From Sulfurimonas sp. HSL3-1 (GTDB taxonomy: Bacteria; Campylobacterota; Campylobacteria; Campylobacterales; Sulfurimonadaceae): a stretch of DNA of 64,000 nucleotides. Location of the stretch: NCBI RefSeq assembly GCF_039645995.1, contig NZ_CP147920.1, forward strand, positions 1,798,001-1,862,000, in the 5' to 3' direction. A program made the translations under genes and the position numbers. Each line of letters begins with the position of its first letter. Within the stretch, counting starts at the first letter, position 1. Positions 38,120-50,825 of this stretch are shown here, one piece after another. The notes below the pieces were generated by a model that did no database searches, had not been told where the DNA came from, and was given only the letters and a program-made list of their open reading frames with translations.

Positions 38120-38935
38120 CTACGCTCCTGCCTGGATTTTTTTCTTATTGGTGCGCTGCTGCAGATAGTTGGCAAGATTCATCAGACTGAGCGTTACGAG
38201 AAAGATCATCAGTCCCGGGAAGAAACTGACCCACCATGCGATGTCTATCACTTCCTTCCCGTTGCTCAGGATCGTCCCCCAGCTCATCTGAGGTGCGACG
38301 ATCCCAAGTCCCAGGAAGCTCAGACCCGATTCGGAAAGAATGGCACCGCCGACGCCGAAGGTAAAGCTGACAAAGAAAATCGGGGCGAGCAGAGGGGCAT
38401 AGTATTTGAGTAGGATTTTCGCCCGAGACACCCCGGCAATATTGAGGATTTTGATAAAGGGCTGAGACGTCACGGCGAAACTTTCCGAACGCACCAGCCG
38501 CGCCGTCGTCATCCAGCCCGTCACTGAGATGATAAGGATCAATACCAGCGCCGAGGCGTTGACATAGCTCACCAAGGCCAGCAGCAGGAAAAAGGTCGGG
38601 AAGGTCAGAAAGAGATCCACGACAATGACAAACCCTTTGTCGACGACTCCCCTAGCATACCCGGCGATCGCACCGAGTATAAACCCGAGAAACGTCCCTA
38701 TCAAGGCACTTCCGACCCCAATAACAAGCGAGATCTTCCCCCCCTCGATAATGCGCGCGAGAAGGTCCCGCCCGAGGCGGTCGGTACCGAACGGATGGGC
38801 AAATGAGGGTGCAGCGAGGATCGCGTCGCTGTTCAACATATAGGGGTCAGCCGAATAGAAGAAACCGCCTGCAAAAGTCACCAGGACGATCACTGCCAGC
38901 AAGAAGAGTGTTTTGCGCGGAAGATCATGCATCAT
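38120..38935 (-). CDS. ABC transporter permease, DppC/OppC type
   Basis: 271 residues, about six membrane helices. The N-terminus has the hallmark HPFGTDRLGRDLLARIIEGGKISLVIG of oligopeptide/nickel permeases. The EAA loop is ILNIAGVSRAKILLKYYAP, and the signature FLGLGIVAPQMSWGTIL is near the end. It needs a DppB partner, ATPases and a binding protein, none of which lie in this window. It overlaps the ung 3' end by 11 bases; a second ATG at 38932 is possible. Confidence 0.92.
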   Translation of the reverse strand: MMHDLPRKTLFLLAVIVLVTFAGGFFYSADPYMLNSDAILAAPSFAHPFGTDRLGRDLLARIIEGGKISLVIGVGSALIGTFLGFILGAIAGYARGVVDKGFVIVVDLFLTFPTFFLLLALVSYVNASALVLILIISVTGWMTTARLVRSESFAVTSQPFIKILNIAGVSRAKILLKYYAPLLAPIFFVSFTFGVGGAILSESGLSFLGLGIVAPQMSWGTILSNGKEVIDIAWWVSFFPGLMIFLVTLSLMNLANYLQQRTNKKKIQAGA

Positions 38936-39608
38936 TCAGGCACCAGTCGATCGGAGCGATCCCCGCGCTTTGCAGGTAGGCATTGGTCCACGAAAAGGGT
39001 TTCGAACCGAAAAAACCGCGGTAGGCGGAGAGCGGAGAGGGGTGCGGGGAGGTGATGATATGGTGGCGGGAGGCGTCGATGAGCGACGCTTTCATCTGGG
39101 CCGGCCGCCCCCAGAGAATAAAGACGAGCTTCTCCCGGCCGTCGCTGAGTGCTTTGATGGTTGCATCGGTAAAACGCTCCCACCCCTGTTCCTTATGCGA
39201 ATGCGCCTGACCTTCACGGACCGTCAGGACCGTATTGAGCAGAAAGACCCCCTGCTGCGCCCACGCCTCCAGCGTCCCATGCTGCGGGACCGCACAGCCG
39301 ATGTCCTCTCTTAACTCCTTGAAGATATTCTGAAGGGAGGGCGGATGTGCAATCCCCCGCTGGACGGAAAATGCCAGCCCGTGCGCCTGATTCGGGCCAT
39401 GGTAGGGGTCCTGACCGAGTATCACGACTTTGACCTTCTCATAGGGTGTCAGATTGTATGCAGCGAAAATGTCGGCACCTTTGGGATAGATGATAAAAGC
39501 AGCTTTTTCACCGAGAAGAAATCGCTTCAACTCCTGAAAATAGGGCTGCTCGAATTCCGAGGAAAGCACACGCTTCCACGAGGGGTCGATCTTGGGGTCA
39601 ATCTGCAT
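38925..39608 (-). CDS. ung: uracil-DNA glycosylase
   Basis: 227 residues from ATG 39608; an earlier start at 39644 adds a poorly conserved leader. Family-1 UDG motifs are complete: the catalytic loop GQDPYHGPNQAHGLAFSV, the LLNT base-binding loop, and the DNA-intercalating HPSPLSAYRGF. It cuts uracil from DNA in base-excision repair. It is the first gene of a three-gene minus-strand group with two unrelated membrane proteins. Confidence 0.97.
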   Translation of the reverse strand: MQIDPKIDPSWKRVLSSEFEQPYFQELKRFLLGEKAAFIIYPKGADIFAAYNLTPYEKVKVVILGQDPYHGPNQAHGLAFSVQRGIAHPPSLQNIFKELREDIGCAVPQHGTLEAWAQQGVFLLNTVLTVREGQAHSHKEQGWERFTDATIKALSDGREKLVFILWGRPAQMKASLIDASRHHIITSPHPSPLSAYRGFFGSKPFSWTNAYLQSAGIAPIDWCLNDA

Positions 39609-39678
39609 GGCACCGTCCGTATATAGAGTCGACGTAGTATACAAAAGAATGTGTTTGGGATGCGTAAAACGGAAGGAG

Positions 39679-39694
39679 TCCGCCCGAAGGCGGA
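39679..39694 (-). terminator. terminator-like hairpin after fadL-type gene
   Basis: TCCGCC-TTCG-GGCGGA on the minus strand: a 6-bp GC-rich stem with the very stable UUCG loop, 29 bases past the stop. GTTTTAC follows a few bases on, so the T-run is short. Confidence 0.5.
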
Positions 39695-39722
39695 GGAATG
39701 AAGTTGTTAGTGCACGGTGCGC

Positions 39723-41096
39723 TTAGAACGCATAGTTCAGCTGTACCGTAACACCTGTCTGGGAGTGTTTGACGTCCGCTGAAGAGTTCGCAGTTGCACC
39801 GGCTGCGTTAGCAGCATCTGTCGGCGTACCGCCGTTTTGGAGTACCATGTTGTATGCCAGTCCCTGTCCCATTGCACTTGTGTCATAGGAGAAGCTGACT
39901 TCGGGAGCATAAACGAAGGCCGCGTCGACAGAAAGCATTTTGGTGAAGCTGTATGTACCACCCGCCGTAACATGAGACTCAACGACTGCCGGGAAGCCCG
40001 CAAGGTTAAAGAAGTTTTTGACGGCGCCGTCATACTCGCCCGGTGCCATCATACTTGCACCGGCCTGCTCCTGGATCGGATTCTCGGCAAAGTTGTATCC
40101 TAGGCGGACAGCCCAGTTGTTGCGCGTGTATTCGTAACCAACGGAGAAAACATTCTGGTTATCCCACTCGAAATCCTTATACCCCTTCGCATCCGCCCAG
40201 CGGATCTGCTTGTAATCGAATGCGATCGTGTTGCCGCTTCCGAGGATATCATAGCTGATACCGACACCGATCTCTGCCGGTTGTTCAAGGTGATCATCAA
40301 TACCGGTCAGTCCAAAGGCTTGAGATGTTACTTCAAGCGTATGGTCATATGTCATATCGATAGCAGACTGGTATTTAGCACCGAAAGTCAGACCGGTAAT
40401 ACCGACTGCACCTGCATCGTAAGCGACACCGATTTCATAGCCGAAACCGAAATCTTCGGAAACACCGGAACCCTGCGGGTCAATACCACCTGTAGCCAAC
40501 GGCATTGCGTATGCAATGTTCAGTGATCCGTATTGAAGCATCGGAGCCACACCGACACTGAAACCGGAATTGCTGTAAGAGACCGGAACGGCGAAACGCA
40601 TCAGTTGCAGGTTTGTACGCATACCGAAAGATCCGTTGCTGCTGACACCTGTATTACCGTCAAGCGTATCACGGTAGTCTGTACCCATACCGGCGACACC
40701 GAACATGCCGATACCGACGACGACGTTTTCATTGATACGGGATGCAAGTGCAACCTCAGGGATCATACTCATATCAGCTTTACTAGTATCAGAGCTGACC
40801 GGCATAACAGGAGTAGCTGTTGCTGCTGAATATGCTTCTGCGAATGCATTGGATTCAAAGTCAACCTTCGGCATGAAAAGCGTACCGCCGAAAGAGATCT
40901 CATTGCTTTTAACAGCAGAAAGAAGCGCGGGGTTCGCCAGACCGCTTTCAGCACCGAACGCAGTGGCAATGCCTACGCCACCCATACCGCGTGCTTTCGC
41001 ACCAAGACCCATCAGGTTGTCGCCGTTCGTTGCAAACGCCGAAGTTGCTGTCAGAGCCATTGCGGCAGCCATTGCCAGTTTGATTGTACGTGTCAT
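39723..41096 (-). CDS. FadL/OmpP1-family outer-membrane channel
   Basis: 457 residues. The signal peptide cuts at SAFA (residue 22). The mature start NGDNLMGLGAKARGMGGVGIATAFGAESGLANPA is the FadL hatch-domain signature (NPAA region). Barrel strands follow, with the family element RWADAKGYKDFEWDNQ and a C-terminal VQLNYAF. Members pass hydrophobic compounds such as fatty acids or aromatics. AGGAGAATAG precedes the ATG. It is monocistronic with its own promoter. Confidence 0.93.
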   Translation of the reverse strand: MTRTIKLAMAAAMALTATSAFATNGDNLMGLGAKARGMGGVGIATAFGAESGLANPALLSAVKSNEISFGGTLFMPKVDFESNAFAEAYSAATATPVMPVSSDTSKADMSMIPEVALASRINENVVVGIGMFGVAGMGTDYRDTLDGNTGVSSNGSFGMRTNLQLMRFAVPVSYSNSGFSVGVAPMLQYGSLNIAYAMPLATGGIDPQGSGVSEDFGFGYEIGVAYDAGAVGITGLTFGAKYQSAIDMTYDHTLEVTSQAFGLTGIDDHLEQPAEIGVGISYDILGSGNTIAFDYKQIRWADAKGYKDFEWDNQNVFSVGYEYTRNNWAVRLGYNFAENPIQEQAGASMMAPGEYDGAVKNFFNLAGFPAVVESHVTAGGTYSFTKMLSVDAAFVYAPEVSFSYDTSAMGQGLAYNMVLQNGGTPTDAANAAGATANSSADVKHSQTGVTVQLNYAF

Positions 41097-41611
41097 CTAT
41101 TCTCCTACGAATAAAAATCAAATGAAAGCATTCGCTTCCGATTTCGATCATTATATGCCCTGGAAAATAAACCGAATCTAAAGCCGAACATCCCTATTTA
41201 AGGAGTATTAATAATAATTTTAAGCAAAAAGAGGAAATTGAAAGAAATAAAATATTTTTATATACTGTAGTTATGATACTAGGCATTTTTATTCATTTTC
41301 TGTTATTTTTTATACAGATATTACATTTTGATAGAAATGTGTCAAATATTTGACATAAATGTGAGAATGTTACTTTATGAAACATTTATAGACTGCTATA
41401 CAATTTTATACGAGCAAGTCTACTTCTCCTGATGACATTTTAGAACACAAGCAAAGGCACGGGTACTAGGCATTTAATCATCCAAAGTGATCACAACTAT
41501 TGAAATACGTTTTGACGATGAAGACAATAAAGTCAGTGTTGAGTTAAAGGTTAGAAAAAAAAAGGGTTTTAGTGATTGTGATTGATGTTGTAAAGGAGGT
41601 AAATCCGAGAA
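41097..41611. other. AT-rich spacer between fadL-type gene and rRNA operon
   Basis: 515 bases of strongly AT-rich sequence unlike the GC-rich genes on either side. It contains the fadL-type promoter on one side. On the other is a T-run on the minus strand (41555-41563), about 50 bases past the 5S end, which may help end rRNA transcription although no stem precedes it. A 32-codon plus-strand frame (GTG 41487 to TGA 41585) reads as charged peptide with AT-rich codons. It may be a gene remnant. Confidence 0.5.
41150..41155 (-). promoter_or_regulatory. -10 box of the fadL-type gene
   Basis: TATAAT on the minus strand, 54 bases before the ATG, at the start of an AT-rich spacer. No clear -35. Confidence 0.45.
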
Positions 41612-41726
41612 CCAGGCGGCGACCTACGTTCCCAACCCTGAAAGGGTCAGTATTATCAGCGATGAGAGGCTTAGCTTCCGGGTTCGGAATGGGGCCGGGC
41701 GTTTCCCTCTCTCTATAGCCACCTGG
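41612..41726 (-). rRNA. rrf: 5S ribosomal RNA
   Basis: About 115 bases whose ends pair (CCAGGTGG at the 5' side, CCGCCTGG at the 3' side). The internal segment CCGAACCCGGAAGCTAAGC is the conserved 5S core. It is last in the operon. Ends are estimated from the terminal stem. Confidence 0.95.
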
Positions 41727-41730
41727 ACAA

Positions 41731-41766
41731 TCGGATCTAAAGGCTCCGGAGAGCGCTTAGATCCGA
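41731..41766 (-). other. processing hairpin between 23S and 5S
   Basis: TCGGATCTAA (41731-41740) pairs with TTAGATCCGA (41757-41766), a perfect 10-bp stem, 5 bases before the 5S gene. It probably directs RNase cutting of the precursor. Confidence 0.6.
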
Positions 41767-41861
41767 CTGTGTCGGTATTAAGATTGTTAAAGTCAACGGG
41801 TGCAACTACTTTGATTACAGCCTCTCATATTCAGTAAGGCAGTAAGACACTAATTTTAGGG

Positions 41862-44726
<2,865 letters not shown>

Positions 44727-44919
44727 CTAATTAGCGCTTACTGCCTTACTCAATATGAATAAGACTGTAATATTTAATTGTAGTTGCAATACTCATGAAT
44801 TTTACTTCATAAATATTTGTTGACTTTAACAATGATAATTCAATGAACGATTTAGACTCTTAGACACTAAGAAGTCTAATATGAATACTTCATCAAGTAC
44901 TCGTATTAGGCTTCGTCCG

Positions 44920-44995
44920 TGGTGGAGAATAGCGGGATCGAACCGCTGACCTCCTGCGTGCAAAGCAGGCGCTCTCCCAGCTGAGCTAATTCCCC
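44920..44995 (-). tRNA. tRNA-Ala (TGC anticodon)
   Basis: 76 bases with a full cloverleaf: acceptor GGGGAAT/ATTCTCC, anticodon loop TTTGCAC, T-loop GGTTCGATCC and an encoded CCA end. It lies in the 16S-23S spacer after tRNA-Ile. Confidence 0.97.
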
Positions 44996-45007
44996 ACATA
45001 GTGATCC

Positions 45008-45084
45008 TGGTGGGCCTAGGAGGACTTGAACCTCCGACCTCACCCTTATCAGGGGTGCACTCTAACCAGCTGAGCTATAGGCCC
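45008..45084 (-). tRNA. tRNA-Ile (GAT anticodon)
   Basis: 77 bases: acceptor GGGCCTA/TAGGCCC, anticodon loop CTGATAA, T-loop GGTTCAAGTCC, encoded CCA. It is first in the spacer, the usual Ile-Ala order. Confidence 0.97.
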
Positions 45085-45115
45085 CTTCTCGGCATTTCTA
45101 ATTCAATAGAACACA

Positions 45116-45150
45116 GATCACTGAAAACTAAGCAAGTAAGCGGACAGACA
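45116..45150 (-). other. 3' arm of the 16S processing stem
   Basis: Complementary, with few mismatches, to 46855-46890 on the other side of 16S (shared blocks TGAAAACTAAGCAAGT and GGACAGACA). In the precursor the two arms would form a duplex of about 30 bp, the usual RNase III target. Confidence 0.75.
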
Positions 45151-45209
45151 CAATCTGAAATGTGAGATTTTCTCTTCGGGCCCTCAAACGAATGAGGCCC
45201 GGTTACTCT

Positions 45210-46712
<1,503 letters not shown>

Positions 46713-46854
46713 AATTGAAAAGACGCTCCATAAATGAAGCGATTACTGATCCAGCCCAAGATATAAAATCATTGGCTGTATAGTGTCTATACTTTGTCTC
46801 CAAAGTTATAGACGGTTATGTATTGTGTCTTATCTAAGTAAGACTTCCAGACCT

Positions 46855-46890
46855 TGTCTGTCCATCCCACTTGCTTAGTTTTCAATGATC
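46855..46890 (-). other. 5' arm of the 16S processing stem
   Basis: Partner of 45116-45150. Only a few positions differ from perfect complementarity. Confidence 0.75.
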
Positions 46891-46967
46891 TCAAACTCTC
46901 GCGATCTTCAACCCGAAGTACCGCTAGATCGGCTTCTTTCGATGCCTCTCATCGTTTGTGGACGGGA

Positions 46968-46996
46968 ATTATAGGGGATTCCTAAAGCAATGTCAA
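46968..46996 (-). promoter_or_regulatory. rRNA operon promoter
   Basis: Perfect consensus on the minus strand: TTGACA (46991-46996), a 17-base spacer, and TATAAT (46968-46973), with AT-rich sequence upstream that can act as an UP element. It contrasts with the other promoters here, which lack a -35. Confidence 0.9.
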
Positions 46997-47062
46997 GAGG
47001 TTTCTGCGCAAATTTTCGAATTTCGCGAAATTTCTTTGAATTTGCTAATTTATGTAAATTTG

Positions 47063-48328
47063 TTACTTGTTATTTGCGCTGTTTTCGTGGACAGATTTGA
47101 CCTCAGCGACCGCCGTAAAGCGGCTGTCCATCAAACTGATTTCATCCCCTTCTCTTACATTATAAAGGGAAACGGGGCGCCCCTCTTTGACAACCTGGGC
47201 AAATCCCTTTTTATCCTTGAGCTTCGGATCCTGGGATTCAATGTTTCGCTGCAACGCATTCAGCAGCGACTGCTTCTGATTCAGCAGGAGCACTTCGCCC
47301 TGGTCCAAGCGGGTATACATCGGTTCCAGCATTGATGCCGCCTGCTGCAGCCGGTAAGCAATGCTTTGATCGAAGCGCTGTTGCAGCTGCAGCAGCAGTT
47401 CGCCCTGCTCTTTGATCTTCTGTTCGACCGAATGCTGGCGGTATCGTTCATACAGATGGGCCACCGTCTGCATGTCCGCCTGCAGTTTTTCGCTGGCGCG
47501 GCGGTCCAGTTGTTCCTGGAGCGCATCGAGATTCATCATCATTTCATACTGATCCGGCAGGATCATCTGCATTGCGGCGGAAGGGGTCGGTGCCCGCAGG
47601 TCGGCGACGAAGTCCGTGATCACCCAGTCGATCTCGTGTCCGACGGCGGAGACGACCGGGGTTGCTGCTGCTGCAACCGCCCTTGCCAACGCTTCGTCGT
47701 TGAAACCCCACAGGTCTTCAAGGCTTCCCCCGCCCCGGCTCAGCACGATGACGTCATATCCCGCCTCATCAGCCGCTTTCAGTGCCGCCGTCAGTGAAAA
47801 AGGCGCCTGTGCTCCCTGGACGATGCTGTCATAGACGAAAAGTTCCGTCAGGGGCCAGCGATGCGCCGCCACCCGCTTCATATCCTGAAGTGCCGCCCCC
47901 GTCGCGGAAGTGATCAGGGCGATTTTTTTCGGGTAACGCGGCAGCGGCTTTTTCCGTTCACTTTCAAAAAGCCCCTCTTCCGAGAGCTGTTTTTTCAGCT
48001 GTTCGTAGGCCAGGGCCAATGCCCCCTGCCCCGCAGGTTCAATCATCTGGGCATTGATCTGGTACGTGCCGCGGGGTTTGTAGAGCGTGATCCCGCCGCG
48101 GACGACAACTTTGAGACCCTCTTCGAGCCGGAAACGCAAATGGGCCGCGTTTCCGCGGAACATGACGCCGCTGACGGCCGAACCGCTGTCTTTGAGGGTG
48201 AAATAGATGTGACCGCTGTTATGATAGGTAATTCGGGAGAGTTCACCTTCGACGGCGACCTGGACAAAAGTCGTCTCGAGAAGGTTCTTGATTTGTTCGT
48301 TGAGGGCCGATACGGAGACCGCCTGCAC
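47063..48328 (-). CDS. xseA: exodeoxyribonuclease VII large subunit
   Basis: 421 residues from GTG 48328; AAGG in the end of ubiE serves as ribosome site. An N-terminal OB fold (VAVEGELSRITYHNSGHIYFTLKD) is followed by the catalytic core with RGGGSLEDLWGFNDEALARA and PVVSAVGHEIDWVITDFVADLRAPTPSAA. A long coiled coil comes next. With XseB, which is not in this window, it degrades single-stranded DNA. Last gene of the long minus-strand run, 66 bases before the rrn promoter. Confidence 0.96.
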   Translation of the reverse strand: MQAVSVSALNEQIKNLLETTFVQVAVEGELSRITYHNSGHIYFTLKDSGSAVSGVMFRGNAAHLRFRLEEGLKVVVRGGITLYKPRGTYQINAQMIEPAGQGALALAYEQLKKQLSEEGLFESERKKPLPRYPKKIALITSATGAALQDMKRVAAHRWPLTELFVYDSIVQGAQAPFSLTAALKAADEAGYDVIVLSRGGGSLEDLWGFNDEALARAVAAAATPVVSAVGHEIDWVITDFVADLRAPTPSAAMQMILPDQYEMMMNLDALQEQLDRRASEKLQADMQTVAHLYERYRQHSVEQKIKEQGELLLQLQQRFDQSIAYRLQQAASMLEPMYTRLDQGEVLLLNQKQSLLNALQRNIESQDPKLKDKKGFAQVVKEGRPVSLYNVREGDEISLMDSRFTAVAEVKSVHENSANNK

Positions 48329-48331
48329 CGG

Positions 48332-49042
48332 TTACGCCTTTTTGGCGATGATCAGCGTGGAGATATCCATGGAGAAACTCTGGATAAAGAGGGGCTCAAA
48401 ACCGGCGGCTTCCAGTTCGCCCCGCATCCCTTCCACCGTCAAGAATCCCTCGATGGAGTTGGGCAGGTACTCATACGCCTCTTTGTTCTTCGAAATAAAA
48501 CCGCCAATTTTCGGCAGAACTTTTGTCATATAGAAGTCGCGGATCATTCCCAGGATCGATGGGTGCTCATTTTTCATGAACTCCAGGATGACGACCATCC
48601 CACCGGGTTTGAGCACGCGGTTAAACTCCCGCAGCGCTTCTTCACGCTCGACGACGTTGCGGATGCCGTAGGAGATGCTGAGCATATCCGCCGTATTCGC
48701 TTCAACAGGAAGCTCCGTCGCCTTGGAGATGGCAAAATCGAAATCGGGGAACTTCTGCCGGCCAACACCGACCATCCCTTCGGAGGGGTCGACGCCAAGG
48801 ATCTTTTTGACGCTGATATTCTTGACAGCGGCGCGCTGACGCCAATAATCCATCATATCCCCCGTCCCACAGGCGACATCGACGATCAGATCGAGCTCCG
48901 GCTTGTTATAGAAACCAAAGGCTTTGTCGCAGCCTTTGCGGCGCCAGCTGCGGTCGACTCCCATACTCATAACGCGGTTCGCCTTGTCATAGGTCGGCGC
49001 AATCTCGTCGAACATCGATACGATTTTTTCCTGTCTATCCAT
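48332..49042 (-). CDS. ubiE: demethylmenaquinone/quinol methyltransferase
   Basis: 236 residues, class I SAM-dependent fold. Family motifs are FDEIAPTYDKANRVMSMGVDRSWRR at the N-terminus, DVACGTGDM (SAM site) and SYGIRNVVEREEALREFNRVLKPGG. It methylates demethylmenaquinone to menaquinone, the respiratory quinone of this phylum, so menG is an alternative name. It overlaps ribD by 8 bases and is 3 bases from xseA. Confidence 0.95.
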   Translation of the reverse strand: MDRQEKIVSMFDEIAPTYDKANRVMSMGVDRSWRRKGCDKAFGFYNKPELDLIVDVACGTGDMMDYWRQRAAVKNISVKKILGVDPSEGMVGVGRQKFPDFDFAISKATELPVEANTADMLSISYGIRNVVEREEALREFNRVLKPGGMVVILEFMKNEHPSILGMIRDFYMTKVLPKIGGFISKNKEAYEYLPNSIEGFLTVEGMRGELEAAGFEPLFIQSFSMDISTLIIAKKA

Positions 49043-50033
49043 TCACCATCCATTGTTTGACATCCTTTCCCGAACGGGAGAGGTGCCTGATTTCAAATTG
49101 TTTTCGCTTTTGCAGAAAGCGTATTGTACCACCGCTTGAGGGCGCAACAAAACAGAGATACATATCGCACCGCGACTGCAATGATTCAAACATTCCCGGA
49201 CCGCCCTCGACAAGAATATTACGGTACCGGTCCATTGCAGTAAGATCCGACGCGATCATCACCTTCCGGCCGGGAACGTTGAAGAGCGGGATCGTCCGAT
49301 CGAAGTCATCCCGCTTGGAGAGAATAAGGATATCCGGTGCCTTGCCCTCCACCATCCTCGCATCCAGTGTCGGACGGTCGGTACGGACGGTATTGCCTCC
49401 GATCACGAGCAGGTCCGCCGCGTCGCGCATCGCATGTACAAAACACCGCGATTCACTCCCGCTGATGATCCCGCCGTCTATCGTTCCGTCAAGCCGCTGG
49501 GCCCATTTGAAGGTCACAAAGGGTTTCGTCTGCCACTGAACGAAGGGGAAAATCAGATCATCCGCTGCTTTGGAAGGTTGGTGTTCGACACGAATACCCG
49601 CTTCACTGAGAATGGATGCTCCGCCGGCCGCTTCCGCGTTCGGATCCGCCGCCGCATAGACGACCCGACCCATTCGCACGCCTGCCAAAAGACGGGCGCA
49701 TGAGGGGGTTTTACCGTGATGGGAACATGGTTCAAGAGAAACATGGATCGCACAGGAGGCAAAACAGCCGTTGTGATGGGCGAGAAGATAGTCGTGGATC
49801 GCGCCGGAATCCACAAGAGCCAGGATGGCAGTGTCAGACGTGAGGAGTGCAAAGGCATGCTGCAGCGCTAACACTTCCGCGTGGGGACCGCCCGCTTTTT
49901 CATGCGCGGCGACAGCAAGGATACCGCCCGATGCATCGGTGACGGCGGCGCCGACGGCCGGGTTCGGGAAAGTACATCCCTGGAAAGCCCACGCCGCTTC
50001 GACGGCCAGCGCCATCGGATCAGGCCCGGCCAT
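49035..50033 (-). CDS. ribD: bifunctional riboflavin deaminase/reductase RibD
   Basis: 332 residues from ATG 50033; a GTG at 50045 overlaps the rimP stop and is an alternative. The N-terminal deaminase domain has the zinc site HAEVLAL and EPCSHHGKTPSCARLL. The C-terminal reductase half has PFVTFKWAQRLDG and ILVEGGPGMFESL. It does two successive steps of riboflavin synthesis. At the residue level the reductase tail is a little shorter than in E. coli RibD. It is placed between rimP and ubiE. Confidence 0.93.
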   Translation of the reverse strand: MAGPDPMALAVEAAWAFQGCTFPNPAVGAAVTDASGGILAVAAHEKAGGPHAEVLALQHAFALLTSDTAILALVDSGAIHDYLLAHHNGCFASCAIHVSLEPCSHHGKTPSCARLLAGVRMGRVVYAAADPNAEAAGGASILSEAGIRVEHQPSKAADDLIFPFVQWQTKPFVTFKWAQRLDGTIDGGIISGSESRCFVHAMRDAADLLVIGGNTVRTDRPTLDARMVEGKAPDILILSKRDDFDRTIPLFNVPGRKVMIASDLTAMDRYRNILVEGGPGMFESLQSRCDMYLCFVAPSSGGTIRFLQKRKQFEIRHLSRSGKDVKQWMVNG

Positions 50034-50038
50034 CTGTG

Positions 50039-50470
50039 TTACCACTCGAAGTAGGTTGCGGCCTTGACAACGCTGTCAAAGGGGACCGCTTCGGTTCCCG
50101 CCTCGGTTTCGACGGCCAACATACCGTCATCGCTTACGCTTTTGAGTTCGCCGCGCAGTTTCGTTTTATCCTGCAGTGTCAGCTTTACCTTTTCGCCGAC
50201 GGAAAAACGGAAATGCTCCAAGGTTTTGAGCTTGCGCTCCACGCCCGGAGAGCTCACCTCGAGACGGTATTCGCCCTGAACCGGGGGAGTAACATCGAGC
50301 ATCGGAGAGATCAGCTTCGTCGCTTCGACGCACTGGTCCATCGTCGTCCCGCCTTCGCCGATGACGTTGACGCGGTAGATCGTCTCGCCGTTTTCAGTGA
50401 CGACAGACGTATCATAAAGGTGCAGGTCGATCGATTCGACCAGGTTCTTGATATCGCTCTCAAGACTCAT
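50039..50470 (-). CDS. rimP: ribosome maturation factor RimP
   Basis: 143 residues from ATG 50470, inside the end of rbfA and preceded by GGGGAGAAG. An upstream in-frame start at 50539 would only translate rbfA sequence out of frame. The N-terminal alpha/beta domain has YRVNVIGEGGTTMDQCVEATKLISPMLD and the EVSSPGVERKLKT motif; a C-terminal SH3-like domain follows. It assists 30S subunit assembly. Clustering with infB and rbfA is standard. Confidence 0.94.
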   Translation of the reverse strand: MSLESDIKNLVESIDLHLYDTSVVTENGETIYRVNVIGEGGTTMDQCVEATKLISPMLDVTPPVQGEYRLEVSSPGVERKLKTLEHFRFSVGEKVKLTLQDKTKLRGELKSVSDDGMLAVETEAGTEAVPFDSVVKAATYFEW

Positions 50471-50825
50471 CGTGCTTCTCCCCTTCGATCTGTTTGAAAA
50501 GTGCTTCGATCTGCTGTGTTTTCTGGAGCTGATCATCAAATATGAATGCCAGTTTCGGGCAGCGGTACCACCCCTGGTCTTTCATGCAGTAATCTTCGAT
50601 GACCGGACGCGCTTTGCGCAGCTGCTTCAAAAATGCATTGCGCTCGGCTTCGCTGTAGTCGTGGGGATCGAGGTAGACCTTGGCGTCGCTGCGCCCCTTG
50701 GCACAGCGGACTTCGATGACGTCGAGTTCATGCAGGCGGGCATCCCCCAGTTGCGAAATCGCTTCGGGGATCAGCTCCTGCAGGATCGCGTCGGTGCGCT
50801 TCAGCTTGATCTCTGCGGGTGTCAC
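50460..50825 (-). CDS. rbfA: ribosome-binding factor RbfA
   Basis: 121 residues from GTG 50825, which overlaps the infB stop by 4 bases. The KH-like fold starts [20 protein letters not shown] and has [18 protein letters not shown] in the middle. It binds the 16S precursor during cold-sensitive 30S maturation. It overlaps rimP by 11 bases. Confidence 0.93.
   Translation of the reverse strand: MTPAEIKLKRTDAILQELIPEAISQLGDARLHELDVIEVRCAKGRSDAKVYLDPHDYSEAERNAFLKQLRKARPVIEDYCMKDQGWYRCPKLAFIFDDQLQKTQQIEALFKQIEGEKHDES

Larger units (their letters stand above)
46713..47062 (-). other. rRNA leader and promoter region
   Basis: 350 bases without a gene. Reading along the minus strand: an AT-rich stretch with the palindrome AATTTCGCGAAATT (47019-47032), the rrn promoter (46968-46996), a leader of about 250 bases with the 5' arm of the 16S processing stem (46855-46890), then 16S. 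No terminator is visible between the xseA stop (47063) and this promoter. Confidence 0.7.
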
